A DNA stretch of 38,578 bases from Promethearchaeota archaeon (GTDB lineage Archaea; Asgardarchaeota; Lokiarchaeia; Sigyniarchaeales; SOKP01), in contig JABXKB010000004.1 of assembly GCA_013375485.1 (NCBI GenBank), forward strand, positions 1-38,578. Reading direction: 5' to 3'. Every line of letters starts with the position of its first letter. Position 1 is the first letter of the stretch. Shown in pieces: positions 1 to 9,795 of the stretch. A program made the position numbers and the translations under genes. The notes below the pieces were generated by a model, which was not told the DNA's origin, made no database searches, and saw only the letters and a program-made list of their open reading frames with translations.

Positions 1-1041
1 TTCAATTACTCTAGAAATAGCTTTAGGCGGTAGAGTAAACTCATATTTTCCATAAGAGAATTCAATATATAATTTTTTGAAAACTTTACCTTTTTCCTTT
101 ATTCTTGTTAAATCTTGGACTGGGGCTTTAAATATTAATTCTTTTTTCTTTTTAACTATACCATACTCATGAACAAATGACAGATCAAAATTGGTTATAA
201 ATAAGATCCCTTTATCTTTCTTACATTTTTCTTGGGTATTCAAACCATTAGTTAGTTTGGCAAAAATCGCATAAACAGGTTTTTCCCCTTCTGCTAGTCT
301 TAATAATTTCTTGTATTCGCTAAAATAATAACTAACCTTACCAATAAATTGTAAGTTATTTTCGAAGGTTTCAAAACTATCGCTAAAAGTGCTTAAGTTA
401 TTTTTTATAAACTCATCAATAGCATGATAGCTTCTTGACAAATTTTCAAATATACCTTCTATGATTGTTATATTTGAATTTGGTTGGGGGTAAATATCAA
501 AGAAATATTCCTTATTTTGATTTAATTGATGAAAATGAACGTTTGTTTTTTCAAATAAAGTATTCTGTATATAAAGAAATAATTTAAAAAGAGCTAACAA
601 ATCTGATTCCATTTGAGGAAAATGATAATACTTATTAGGAGGATCTCTTACCTCTTTAATTTTTGATTGAAATAGATACAATTTGTCAAGTACTTCTTTT
701 AAAGGTTGAATAAATAAACGTGAATTTTTAATTAATTCCAAAAATCTCTTTTCTAATTCTTCTTTTTTCTCATAAATATTAACTATTTGATGAGAATCAC
801 ATTTTGGGCAAGATTTCAGTAGTTGATTGGCTTTAGTAATATTATCCTTACCACAATCCTTACAAACTTTCTTATTTTCAGACTCAAGAATTTGAATATT
901 TCTAGATTTACAATCCTGACAAATAAAGAAATCCACTTTTTTTTCATGGAGGCATTCAGAACAACAACTAGAGCCACACTCTTCACAATAATAAGCTAAC
1001 TTTACATATCTGTGACAAAATCTACACACTTGTTCTGACAT
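1..1041 (-). CDS. Cys-rich zinc-finger (B-box-like) protein with helical middle region and C-terminal PH/GRAM-like region; C-terminus truncated by window edge
   Basis: Manual reverse-strand translation from ATG at 1041 is open for 347 codons to base 1 (no stop). N-term MSEQVCRFCHRYVKLAYYCEECGSSCCSECLHEKKVDFFICQDCKSRNIQ...KVCKDCGKDN...KSCPKCDSHQ; C-term ...KCKKDKGILFITNFDLSFVHEYGIVKKKKELIFKAPVQDLTRIKEKGKVFKKLYIEFSYGKYEFTLPPKAISRVIE. Absent from ORF track because it runs off the edge. Confidence 0.8.
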   Translation of the reverse strand, partial: MSEQVCRFCHRYVKLAYYCEECGSSCCSECLHEKKVDFFICQDCKSRNIQILESENKKVCKDCGKDNITKANQLLKSCPKCDSHQIVNIYEKKEELEKRFLELIKNSRLFIQPLKEVLDKLYLFQSKIKEVRDPPNKYYHFPQMESDLLALFKLFLYIQNTLFEKTNVHFHQLNQNKEYFFDIYPQPNSNITIIEGIFENLSRSYHAIDEFIKNNLSTFSDSFETFENNLQFIGKVSYYFSEYKKLLRLAEGEKPVYAIFAKLTNGLNTQEKCKKDKGILFITNFDLSFVHEYGIVKKKKELIFKAPVQDLTRIKEKGKVFKKLYIEFSYGKYEFTLPPKAISRVIE

Positions 1042-1200
1042 TTTTAATACTTAAACCCAACCAAATGAGGTAAAAATTACCTTTAAAATCGCATTATCAG
1101 AAGAATAAGAAATTCCAAAACATAAAAAAAGCTATATTATTCTCGTATCATGTAATATTCAGATATAACTAAGGGAGATTAAGAATCGATTGAACAATTA

Positions 1201-1494
1201 TTATTTTATTATTTTTACTTTTTTACCTAAAGCTTGACCTGGAACCCCAGCTTTTTTGAAATGAGCTCTTACTGCTCCATTATTTCCATGAGCTCGAGTT
1301 ATAACTCCCTTTAGCTCTTTACCAGTAGGAGTAATCCAAACAACAGTCCTACCAATAAGTTTATTAGCATCTTTTCTTGTTTTTATATTAGGAAATACTA
1401 ATATACAGTGCTTCTGGTGTATTGTGTGGCGACCTCGTTTATAATTTGAGATTACTCCTTCTATTCCAAGCATGTTTAACTTGTTTAATGACAT
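1201..1494 (-). CDS. rpl35ae: Ribosomal protein eL33 (L35Ae family)
   Basis: 97 aa; GVISNYKRGRHTIHQKHCILVFPNIKTRKDANKLIGRTVVWITPTGKELKGVITRAHGNNGAVRAHFKKAGVPGQALGKKVKI matches the L35Ae/eL33 family pattern. Confidence 0.9.
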   Translation of the reverse strand: MSLNKLNMLGIEGVISNYKRGRHTIHQKHCILVFPNIKTRKDANKLIGRTVVWITPTGKELKGVITRAHGNNGAVRAHFKKAGVPGQALGKKVKIIK

Positions 1495-1634
1495 TAGGTA
1501 AAACCTGTTTAATAATTACATCAATCTATTATCTGAAAAATATTTCAAAACTATTAAGTTTTTTTAATTAATTTATCTTATTTTGAAAGTGTTTGTTAAT
1601 TCATTTTTTTTATTCTATATGAGTTGAAAAAATT

Positions 1635-2438
1635 TTGAAGAAAGATAAACCAGAAGTGGAAAGTTATTTCGATCAGTATGCTAAAGATTATAATTATGAT
1701 GATCTTCCTCCTGGAGCTATGAGGTTCGCTGACGATATAACTTGGCACTTTATATCAAAATATTTACCAAAAAATTTGAATGCTAAAATACTAGATGCTG
1801 GAGCAGGAGAAGGGTATTGGACACAGAAACTTATTGAAATTGGATATAAGAATATTACATTATTAGACATTTCTCAAAGTATGCTAAATGAAGCAAAAAA
1901 AAGGCTTTCAGAAATAAATCTTGAAATTAATGTTCAATTTATTAAAGGAAATATTATAAATATGAAAGAGCTTGAGGAAAATACATTCGATTATGTATTT
2001 TCTCAATATGATGCAGTATCTTATTGTATGGAACCAAAATTAGCTATGAAAGAATTAGCAAGAGTAGCTAAAAAGAATTCTTATGTAATTGTTTCTTTAG
2101 ATACTAAATTTAGTAGGGTATTAGAATTCATTGAGGCTGAGCAGATATCAGAACTTAAAAAACTTCTTGAAACCAACGTTTCAAATGAAATGGGATTTCC
2201 ATCATATAACCTAACATGGGAAGAATTAGAAGAATGTTATACAGAGGCGGGATTAAGAGTCCTTGAAGTCGTTGGAGCTCCAGTTTTTGTACATCTAGTT
2301 AATGAAGAAATATTAAAGAAGTTAGAGTCGAATCCAGAAATTAGAAATGAACTTTTAAAAATAGAGCTACAAAATTGCACTAATAAATCCCTGGTAAATT
2401 TTGCAGGTCATCTTCAAATGATTGGAAAAAAAGTATAA
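1635..2438 (+). CDS. Class I SAM-dependent methyltransferase
   Basis: ILDAGAGEGYWTQKLIEIGYKNITLLDISQSML (motif I/II), FDYVFSQYDAVSYC; TTG start. Confidence 0.85.
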   Translation: MKKDKPEVESYFDQYAKDYNYDDLPPGAMRFADDITWHFISKYLPKNLNAKILDAGAGEGYWTQKLIEIGYKNITLLDISQSMLNEAKKRLSEINLEINVQFIKGNIINMKELEENTFDYVFSQYDAVSYCMEPKLAMKELARVAKKNSYVIVSLDTKFSRVLEFIEAEQISELKKLLETNVSNEMGFPSYNLTWEELEECYTEAGLRVLEVVGAPVFVHLVNEEILKKLESNPEIRNELLKIELQNCTNKSLVNFAGHLQMIGKKV

Positions 2439-2519
2439 AAGATTATTTTGGATTCTATTCTTAAACTTATTTGAGAAAAAAAAAAGATTTTTGTTTTAAC
2501 TCACTTTAAATATAAACCA

Positions 2520-3923
2520 ATGAGAGTTTCTTTTAATAAGATTATAATTTCACCTAAGGATTTTATTGGTAGCCCAATGGCGGGTTATACCAGAAAAAAT
2601 CCTTGTTTGGGAAAGTTAGATGATCTTTATGCATATGGAGTTCTGATTGAAGGAAATAGGGAAGAAAAAGGGAAAAATGTATTATTACTCATCTCATTAG
2701 ATTTATTAAAGATTCCAATAGCACTCAGTAATTATATTAAGAAAAAAATAAAAGAAAAACATTCATCTCTAGAAGCTGACCAAATTTTAATTCACTGTAC
2801 TCATACTCATTCGGCACCTGATCTCACTGGTGAATTTTATTGGCCAGGAGGTCTATTAAACGTAATGAAGGGAATAATGTTCGGTAGAAATCGAAGTGAC
2901 CATTATATTGTTTGGTTTGTAAAACAAATAGTCAGAATGGTTGAAGATTTAATTAAGAATTTAATGTCATGTAAAATGGCATGGTTGAAAAAAAAGTTTA
3001 ATCCAGACATTGTTATAAATAGGCGACATCCATCTCGTCAATCAATTCCAGAATTAGGTATAATTAGTTTCATTAATGTAGATAATAATAGCTTAATTGG
3101 ATTTATTGTTAATTACTCTTGCCATCCAACAACATTATCATTTCAAAATAACAAGCTATCGGCAGATTACCCCGGCAAAATTATAGAAAGAATTTCCCAA
3201 CTTACCCATAACAAGGTTGGTGTGATTTTTTTTAATGGAACTGCAGGTGACCTAAACCCTATTACAACCTGTGGAACAAATTATCAAAAATTAGAACATG
3301 ATAAATCATTGATTTATGATCAATTAGGTACTTACATTCACACAAAAAAAATAGGATACGCTATTGCTGAAAAAGCATTAAATTTAACAAAATCTATAGC
3401 TAAAAAGGATTATTTTAATGATTTAGAATTTCAATTCTATTTAAATTACTTCTGGATTCCAGTGAAAGATTTTAATTATTTCTCTAAAACTTGGTTTAGG
3501 AACAAATTAATTTATTGTTTTAAAAAATATCTTTTATTGAAGGTTGCAAGAATCACTTTAAAAGAATCTAACTTTCCTGCTTTTACTATAAAGCGAAAAA
3601 AATTAAAAATCCATGCAAAAACAGTGATACAATTTGTCAAATTCAATTTGAAAAATGAATTAAATTCAAAAACAATCGGTGTTATAACCGTTCCAGGGGA
3701 ACTTTTTGAAGACTATGGGAATCTATTCCTTAAAAAATCTCCTACCAAAAGAGAGAACTCCTTTGTATTTCAAAATTCTAACGATTGGATATCGTATTTA
3801 TTTCCTGCTAAGGATTATATAGAAGAAGGGGGATATGAGCCACTTGCTAGTTTTAGTCCCGTATGTGGGTACTTTATAGAAAAAAAGATGTTGGGACTCT
3901 TTAGAGAAATTGAAAATAGTTGA
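2520..3923 (+). CDS. Neutral/alkaline ceramidase-superfamily (PF04734-like) protein; substrate unknown
   Basis: HCTHTHSAPD, NYSCHPTTLSFQNNKLSADYPG, FFNGTAGDLNP metal/active-site-type motifs. Confidence 0.7.
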   Translation: MRVSFNKIIISPKDFIGSPMAGYTRKNPCLGKLDDLYAYGVLIEGNREEKGKNVLLLISLDLLKIPIALSNYIKKKIKEKHSSLEADQILIHCTHTHSAPDLTGEFYWPGGLLNVMKGIMFGRNRSDHYIVWFVKQIVRMVEDLIKNLMSCKMAWLKKKFNPDIVINRRHPSRQSIPELGIISFINVDNNSLIGFIVNYSCHPTTLSFQNNKLSADYPGKIIERISQLTHNKVGVIFFNGTAGDLNPITTCGTNYQKLEHDKSLIYDQLGTYIHTKKIGYAIAEKALNLTKSIAKKDYFNDLEFQFYLNYFWIPVKDFNYFSKTWFRNKLIYCFKKYLLLKVARITLKESNFPAFTIKRKKLKIHAKTVIQFVKFNLKNELNSKTIGVITVPGELFEDYGNLFLKKSPTKRENSFVFQNSNDWISYLFPAKDYIEEGGYEPLASFSPVCGYFIEKKMLGLFREIENS

Positions 3924-3935
3924 GTATAAAAAATC

Positions 3936-5102
3936 TCAATTTAACATTTCATAAGATTTATTCCAAGCCTCTAAATTGATAAATTTTAATTTTTCTTGGA
4001 ATTTCTCTTCAGAAATTTTATCCTCTTGCTGTATTAAGCCACTAATTTTGGAGATAAAAGAAAGCTCAATACGCCTTAGTTCAGATTTCTTGTTTATTGG
4101 TTTAGAAGTTGTATGTTTACACCAGAACCAATCAGAATTAACTATTTGATATGGTCCGGGGTTATAATACTTTTGACCCTCAACAGGAAAAGCATAAGGC
4201 TTATAAATACTAACACATGGAAGAGTAGTTCCTGTAAACCAGTGAATTGATTTTTTTCCATTTCTCAAATGGGAAACTTGAGACCCAGTTGATTCAAACC
4301 CTCCATGCATGCAAATACCTGCCTGGTGTTCCCTCAGAAAATCCATCATTAATTTAGGAGTTATTTTTCCTATGTTCTCATTCAATAATATTGAAGTTTT
4401 TCCTCCTCTTGAATATGGTGATGGTATTGTAGAAATCGGGGATCCTGAAAATGTTTCAGCAAAATCGAATTGATCTTTATTTTTGCAATATTTTTTTTCG
4501 ATAGCGTATTCAATTATTCCTTTCTTTCTAAAGTCTCCTTTACCTCTGATAGTAATGCCATTTGATATTGAACGCATATTTTTGATCTTTTCTACAATCC
4601 ACCATTTATCAGCAGTCTCTAAGACATAAGCTTCTTTGGGATCTGCAATTATAAATGAATTATGGTACATCCAACTCGGATCATCATATGCACAACCACC
4701 TCCTTGTCCAAATTTTTCTAATAAATCGATCATTATCTCCATTGCTTCTCTTGCAGTTTTACCTCTCTCCAGACCTAACCTTAATAAATCCATTCCTAAT
4801 AATCCAATACTTCTTAGAGGCTCATGTGTATATACTGCCTCATTTCCAATTACAACTCCATGTTCATTAGCACCCATTTCTGCCCCCCATATCCAATATG
4901 GTTGGCTTAATAAAATAGCATAAGTTTCCGAAACTTGAGGAATTTCTATATAAGTACATTTTAACGTATCTCCTTTTTCAAAGCTCATTCTGGGGGAATA
5001 TGTTATCAATTGTACTTCATTAAATGGGCGATCCGAATTCTTTCCAAAAATTATACTTCCATCTTCTGTTGAATTCCCTAATGCTACTAGAGTATCACAC
5101 AT
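3936..5102 (-). CDS. Secernin-like / C69-family N-terminal nucleophile hydrolase
   Basis: MCDTLVAL N-terminal Cys2; CTYIEIPQVSETYAILLSQPYWIWGAEMGANEHGVVIGNEAVYT, LLGMDLLRLGLERGKTAREAM, IHWFTGTTLPCVSIYKPYAFPVEG are secernin-type blocks. Confidence 0.85.
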   Translation of the reverse strand: MCDTLVALGNSTEDGSIIFGKNSDRPFNEVQLITYSPRMSFEKGDTLKCTYIEIPQVSETYAILLSQPYWIWGAEMGANEHGVVIGNEAVYTHEPLRSIGLLGMDLLRLGLERGKTAREAMEIMIDLLEKFGQGGGCAYDDPSWMYHNSFIIADPKEAYVLETADKWWIVEKIKNMRSISNGITIRGKGDFRKKGIIEYAIEKKYCKNKDQFDFAETFSGSPISTIPSPYSRGGKTSILLNENIGKITPKLMMDFLREHQAGICMHGGFESTGSQVSHLRNGKKSIHWFTGTTLPCVSIYKPYAFPVEGQKYYNPGPYQIVNSDWFWCKHTTSKPINKKSELRRIELSFISKISGLIQQEDKISEEKFQEKLKFINLEAWNKSYEMLN

Positions 5103-5146
5103 AAATCATCATTTTAATGAAAGTTATAGAATAAATAGTTGTGAAA

Positions 5147-6382
5147 TTAGATTTTTTTAAGATAATTCAAAGCGGTTAAAGCATAGATTTTGGTTACATT
5201 TATTACATCATCTATGTAGACAAACTCATCTTGAGCGTGATAGTTATTCTCTCCCCTAAGAGGTCCAATTAAAATAGTTTCTATACCTTTTTCTTGAAAT
5301 ATTTGAGCGTCAGTAGTTGGTATAGACGTCTTAAAATCTCTTTCTTCTTCGAATACAGTTTTGAATGCTTTTTTTACTGCTTGTGCAAAAATAGAATTTG
5401 TTTCTGTTATGCGAGGTTTTATAAAAGCTGCTACTTGGGCAGTAATGTTTAAGTTTGGATCTTCTTTTTCAAGAGATTCTACAAAGTTAAAGATTCTTAC
5501 CTTGATACTCTCTAGATCCATTTCTGGAATGACACAAATTGCGCATTGCAAAACGCATTTATCTGGAGTTGTGAGTAATGAATTTCCTCCATTTATCATT
5601 GTAAAATTTACAGAACTTACTTTCGATGGAAGTTCAGGAGGGATAGGATATTTAGTTTCCATTTGTATTAATTCTTCTTGTAATCCTATAAGGAAATTCA
5701 TAATTTTCACCATCTTTGCAATAGCATTTATTCCTGAATATTTATTGCGATTAGGTGGAGGTAAATCTGGATAGGCTTGTGCTTGGCGACGCATTCCTTT
5801 AATAATAAAACTCATTTGCATGGTTCCACCTAGATAAGCAATTGGATAATCACAACAAACATCACCTAATAAACAAGCATCTCCTGTTATAACTTCATCC
5901 TTTACGAGATATTCAGAACCTAGTAAACCACCGATTTCCTCGTTAATTACAGCAGTTATTATTAATTTTCCATTTAAATTTATTCCTAGATCTAATAAGG
6001 CTTTAATAGCGAAAATTTCTGCCGCCACACATGCTTTATCATCAGCAGCTCCACGTCCATAAATTTTATTCCCAACAATCTCTCCTCCATGCGGATCTTT
6101 CGTCCAACCATCATCCGTTGCAACTGTATCAATATGAGCATTAAATATTAGAGATGGCCCATTATCATTTCCTATTTCTCCAATAATATTCTTCTTTTTA
6201 ACTTTTGTATTTATTTTAAATTCCTTCATTTTAGATTCAACAAATTTCGATATTTCTTTATACTTCCCTGGTGGTACTTCAGAAGGTATCTGAACCAACT
6301 CTTGAAGAAATCGGATAATTTCATCTTTCATACCATCTATTTTTTCCATAACTATCTTTTCCATTTTGTCCATTATTTTCAC
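5147..6382 (-). CDS. M20-family metallopeptidase (ArgE/DapE-like deacylase)
   Basis: FNAHIDTVATDDGWTKDPHGGEIVGNKIYGRGAADDKACVAAE; INEEIGGLLGSEYL; C-terminal ENNYHAQDEFVYIDD. GTG start. Confidence 0.88.
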   Translation of the reverse strand: MKIMDKMEKIVMEKIDGMKDEIIRFLQELVQIPSEVPPGKYKEISKFVESKMKEFKINTKVKKKNIIGEIGNDNGPSLIFNAHIDTVATDDGWTKDPHGGEIVGNKIYGRGAADDKACVAAEIFAIKALLDLGINLNGKLIITAVINEEIGGLLGSEYLVKDEVITGDACLLGDVCCDYPIAYLGGTMQMSFIIKGMRRQAQAYPDLPPPNRNKYSGINAIAKMVKIMNFLIGLQEELIQMETKYPIPPELPSKVSSVNFTMINGGNSLLTTPDKCVLQCAICVIPEMDLESIKVRIFNFVESLEKEDPNLNITAQVAAFIKPRITETNSIFAQAVKKAFKTVFEEERDFKTSIPTTDAQIFQEKGIETILIGPLRGENNYHAQDEFVYIDDVINVTKIYALTALNYLKKI

Positions 6383-6695
6383 GAGCGGTTTATGATTCTT
6401 AATAAAAAAGAAAATGGTGTTATTAATATAAAGTATGGTCTAAAAAAATTAAAAGGATGCATTGTAGAAGATTTATAAATAAAAATCTATCAGGTCTGGT
6501 TTATAATATTGCTAATATGTTTCTTTCATTTTATTATTTAATTTACTTTTTGTCGTATATGGACCAAACAAAACCAATTTTGATTAAGTTTTAATAAAAT
6601 TCAATTTTTAACGAATTAGACTTAATTATTTTAGAATTTATTCTTATTATATAGATTTACAACAATTTACTGTATGATAGAATTATTGAACTGAA

Positions 6696-8495
6696 TTGAT
6701 AGAAAACAAAGATAAAATTTGGATTTTTACCTTCGAATATGCGGGAATTGTGAAAGTAGGAGGTCTTGGAGAAGTACCCGTAAATCAAGCTAATCACTTA
6801 GCTAATGATTATGATATCACAGTTTTTATTCCTTCACATGGTCAAATGCAATCCTTAGAAAAAACATATGAATGGCAAAAACTACCTTTTAATTGTGTAG
6901 GACAAATTAATCCTTCCCCGTTTGGAATAATAGAACCAGAAGCTACCTATAATATTTCTTTTTATAAGATAAAAATCAATAATGTAAATATTATCTTATT
7001 GCATGGAGAAAATCCATTTAGCTCAAAATTTCTTGATGATAAAATTGTATATAATCCAGATACACTAAGTGGAAAGATATGTCTTTTTAGTATAGGAATG
7101 CGTTGTTATATTGATTTTTTAATCGATAATCGTAAAAAAAATTTACCAGATATAATTCATATACACGATTATCATGCTGTTATACCATTTATTGGAATAA
7201 AGCAAATATTAGCTAAAAATGGGTTAGATGTGGCTTCTTTAATTACTATCCATTTATTAACTTGGCCAAGATATCCAATTGATTTTTATAGAACTTGTGG
7301 AATAGATCATACTCCCATCACTATTCATTTAAAAGAAGGACTTAAAGCATTAACTCTCTATGAAATTTTCTCTATTTGTAAAAAGATAACCGAAGATTAT
7401 CAGAATCCTACATTAGAGTTGATAGGTGCGTTTGTTAGTGATTTGGTGACAACTGTAAGTCAATCATATTTAAAATCAGACATAATTCCTAATTGTGGTA
7501 ATGAACTAATTGAGTTCAAATCCAATTTCGTTTGGGATGGTTGTGATTGGGATTATGATGAAATTTTTAAGCAAGTATTAAAAAATCATGAAAATGAGAT
7601 AAGAGAATTGTATAATATATCCCAAGAGAAAGAATTAACTCTAGCCAATATGAAGAGATATTTATTAACTCATAAGTTATCTCATTTGGATAGAAGTCCA
7701 TTAATACGTTCAGAAAAAGTTATGAATGTAATTAATGAGATTTCAAATGGGAATGAATTCGTTAAAGACGGATATATAAAGGCCTTCAACGAATCAGGTC
7801 CATTAGTAATTACAACGGGAAGAATTTCACCCCAGAAAGGATTTGAAACAATTTTAGAAGCGATTCCAATAGTAATAAAAGTAATACCTAATGCTAAATT
7901 CTTATTCCTCATATTACCTACTGATTATAGTTTAAATGAAATTAGGAATTATGCCCATTATGTTAAAAAATATCCTAATAATCTAAGGATTCTTTATGGA
8001 GTGGCTACAGATATTTTTCATCTTGCGCATATTTCTTCTGATGCTTATTGTGCATTGTCTAGATGGGAACCATTCGGTATTATTGCTTTAGAAGCAATGT
8101 CTGCAAAATTACCTGTAATCGCAACAAAAGTGGGAGGATTTCAAGAATCTATAATAGACATTAGAAGTTTTCCTGAAATAGGAACTGGTATTTTGATTGA
8201 TAAAGACAGTCCCTCACAATTTGCTGAAGCCTTAATTTCTCTTTTTAAATTAAAGGAGATTTCCGAAAAAGTAAAAGATAAGGAAGCTATTTATGATAAT
8301 GAGAATTTTCGATTAGTTAATCAGATTCCTGATAAAATACTTGAATCTTTAGTACTATTAGATCCAAATTATTACAATAAGATTAAAGAAAACTGTTATA
8401 AAAGAGTAGTAAATAATTTTAGATGGAGCATTGTCTCTAAGAAATTAATTGACTTATATACAATGATAAAAAATCTTCGGTCACTGAACATGTAA
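6696..8495 (+). CDS. Glycogen/starch synthase-like glycosyltransferase (GT5-type)
   Basis: IFTFEYAGIVKVGGLGEVPVNQANHLA (KxGGLG-like), TTGRISPQKGFETILEAIP, EPFGIIALEAMSAKLPVIATKVGGFQESI. Confidence 0.85.
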   Translation: MIENKDKIWIFTFEYAGIVKVGGLGEVPVNQANHLANDYDITVFIPSHGQMQSLEKTYEWQKLPFNCVGQINPSPFGIIEPEATYNISFYKIKINNVNIILLHGENPFSSKFLDDKIVYNPDTLSGKICLFSIGMRCYIDFLIDNRKKNLPDIIHIHDYHAVIPFIGIKQILAKNGLDVASLITIHLLTWPRYPIDFYRTCGIDHTPITIHLKEGLKALTLYEIFSICKKITEDYQNPTLELIGAFVSDLVTTVSQSYLKSDIIPNCGNELIEFKSNFVWDGCDWDYDEIFKQVLKNHENEIRELYNISQEKELTLANMKRYLLTHKLSHLDRSPLIRSEKVMNVINEISNGNEFVKDGYIKAFNESGPLVITTGRISPQKGFETILEAIPIVIKVIPNAKFLFLILPTDYSLNEIRNYAHYVKKYPNNLRILYGVATDIFHLAHISSDAYCALSRWEPFGIIALEAMSAKLPVIATKVGGFQESIIDIRSFPEIGTGILIDKDSPSQFAEALISLFKLKEISEKVKDKEAIYDNENFRLVNQIPDKILESLVLLDPNYYNKIKENCYKRVVNNFRWSIVSKKLIDLYTMIKNLRSLNM

Positions 8496-8510
8496 GGAGT
8501 TAATCTTTTA

Positions 8511-9677
8511 ATGCTTTCTAAAAGATCTGTTGTTCTTATTTTAATCTCGGTTCTAATCTATGGTACAGCTACTATGGCACTTATTTATTATCTTCCTCAA
8601 TATTTACTAGATATGGGGTTTGAACGTCCCGTTGTACAAATCATTACAACAATTTACCCTTTCTCTTCGATTTTTTTGCCTCAAATTTTAGGAAAGTTTT
8701 CAGATAAAATACAAAACAGGTATTTATTTATTGCATTGGGTGCAATTGGTATAAGTTTAATTAATTTATCTTTAATTTTTTCAAAGAATTTAATATTTAT
8801 AATGATTTTTTTAATTCTTTATAGTATTTTTAGCGTTAGTTATAGGTTAAATTTTACTCTGTATCAAGAATTGACAAAAAATAGTCCTAAATTCATCACT
8901 TATTACAATGCAATTTCAGTATTTGGTTGGTTTCTTGGTTCCCAACTTGGGGGGATCTTTATAGATGTATATGGGGTTTCACAGATATTTATATTTTTAT
9001 TAATCATTTCAATATTTAATATTTTAGTTATCTCATTTATTAGAGAGAATAGAAAAGACATAATTGAGCACTATAATAATGAAGAAAATGAAAAATTAAA
9101 ACTTAATAATTTAAATGAGGAGGATGAAAAACCATCAATCTCTAAATCAATTTATATAGCCCTCTTTTCACGACATTTCGGAGTTAGACCAATAATTACA
9201 ATTTTAGCAGTTTTAATGGCTTTGCATTTGAGCAGTAATACACAGATTGGATTTTTGTTGGGATTTAACCCTTTACTTCAATTCTTTATAATGCTCTTAA
9301 CTGGTAAAATTATTTCAAAAAAGAATGAGAAATATATCTTTATGTTAGGATTTTTTTTAAGTAGTGGGGCTATACTTGGTTATATGTTAGCAACTAACTT
9401 CTTTGGCTTTTTTATTGCTCAAATTATGGTTTCTGTTTCTTATGCGTTATTTTGGAATGCTACCCAAATCTACATTGCTCAAAAAACAAATCCAAGTAAT
9501 AAAGGTAAATATATGGGATATATTAATTCAAGTTTTTTTTCAGGGGGTTTTCTTGGAGGTGTTTTTTTCAGTTTATTATTATCATTTAATTCAGACTATT
9601 ATGCTTTCATGTGGATAATGCTCATTTTTCCCTTGATTTCTACGTTAATTATATCTTTAAAATTTAAAAACCAATAA
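8511..9677 (+). CDS. Major facilitator superfamily transporter (paralog 1)
   Basis: Multiple hydrophobic helices; GKFSDKIQNRYLFIALGAIGIS (MFS loop 2-3-type motif). Confidence 0.82.
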   Translation: MLSKRSVVLILISVLIYGTATMALIYYLPQYLLDMGFERPVVQIITTIYPFSSIFLPQILGKFSDKIQNRYLFIALGAIGISLINLSLIFSKNLIFIMIFLILYSIFSVSYRLNFTLYQELTKNSPKFITYYNAISVFGWFLGSQLGGIFIDVYGVSQIFIFLLIISIFNILVISFIRENRKDIIEHYNNEENEKLKLNNLNEEDEKPSISKSIYIALFSRHFGVRPIITILAVLMALHLSSNTQIGFLLGFNPLLQFFIMLLTGKIISKKNEKYIFMLGFFLSSGAILGYMLATNFFGFFIAQIMVSVSYALFWNATQIYIAQKTNPSNKGKYMGYINSSFFSGGFLGGVFFSLLLSFNSDYYAFMWIMLIFPLISTLIISLKFKNQ

Positions 9678-9795
9678 TATAATTATGAGGAAAATTAACT
9701 CTACCACTACAAGAAAGGCTCTTATTTCATAAATTATTTAATAAAGTAATTATTTGTTAGCTATTTTAATATAATTACTCAAAGGGGAGCATAAA

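Noticed and set aside
2520-3923. Calling this gene a true neutral ceramidase
   Set aside because: The GDVSPN catalytic-serine segment is replaced by GDLNPI, so only superfamily membership is supported.
4636-4923. Plus-strand 95-aa and 71-aa ORFs inside the secernin-like gene
   Set aside because: Antisense to a strongly supported CDS; composition is not protein-like.
5361-5774. 137-aa plus-strand ORF antisense to the M20 peptidase
   Set aside because: Shadow ORF of a well-supported gene.
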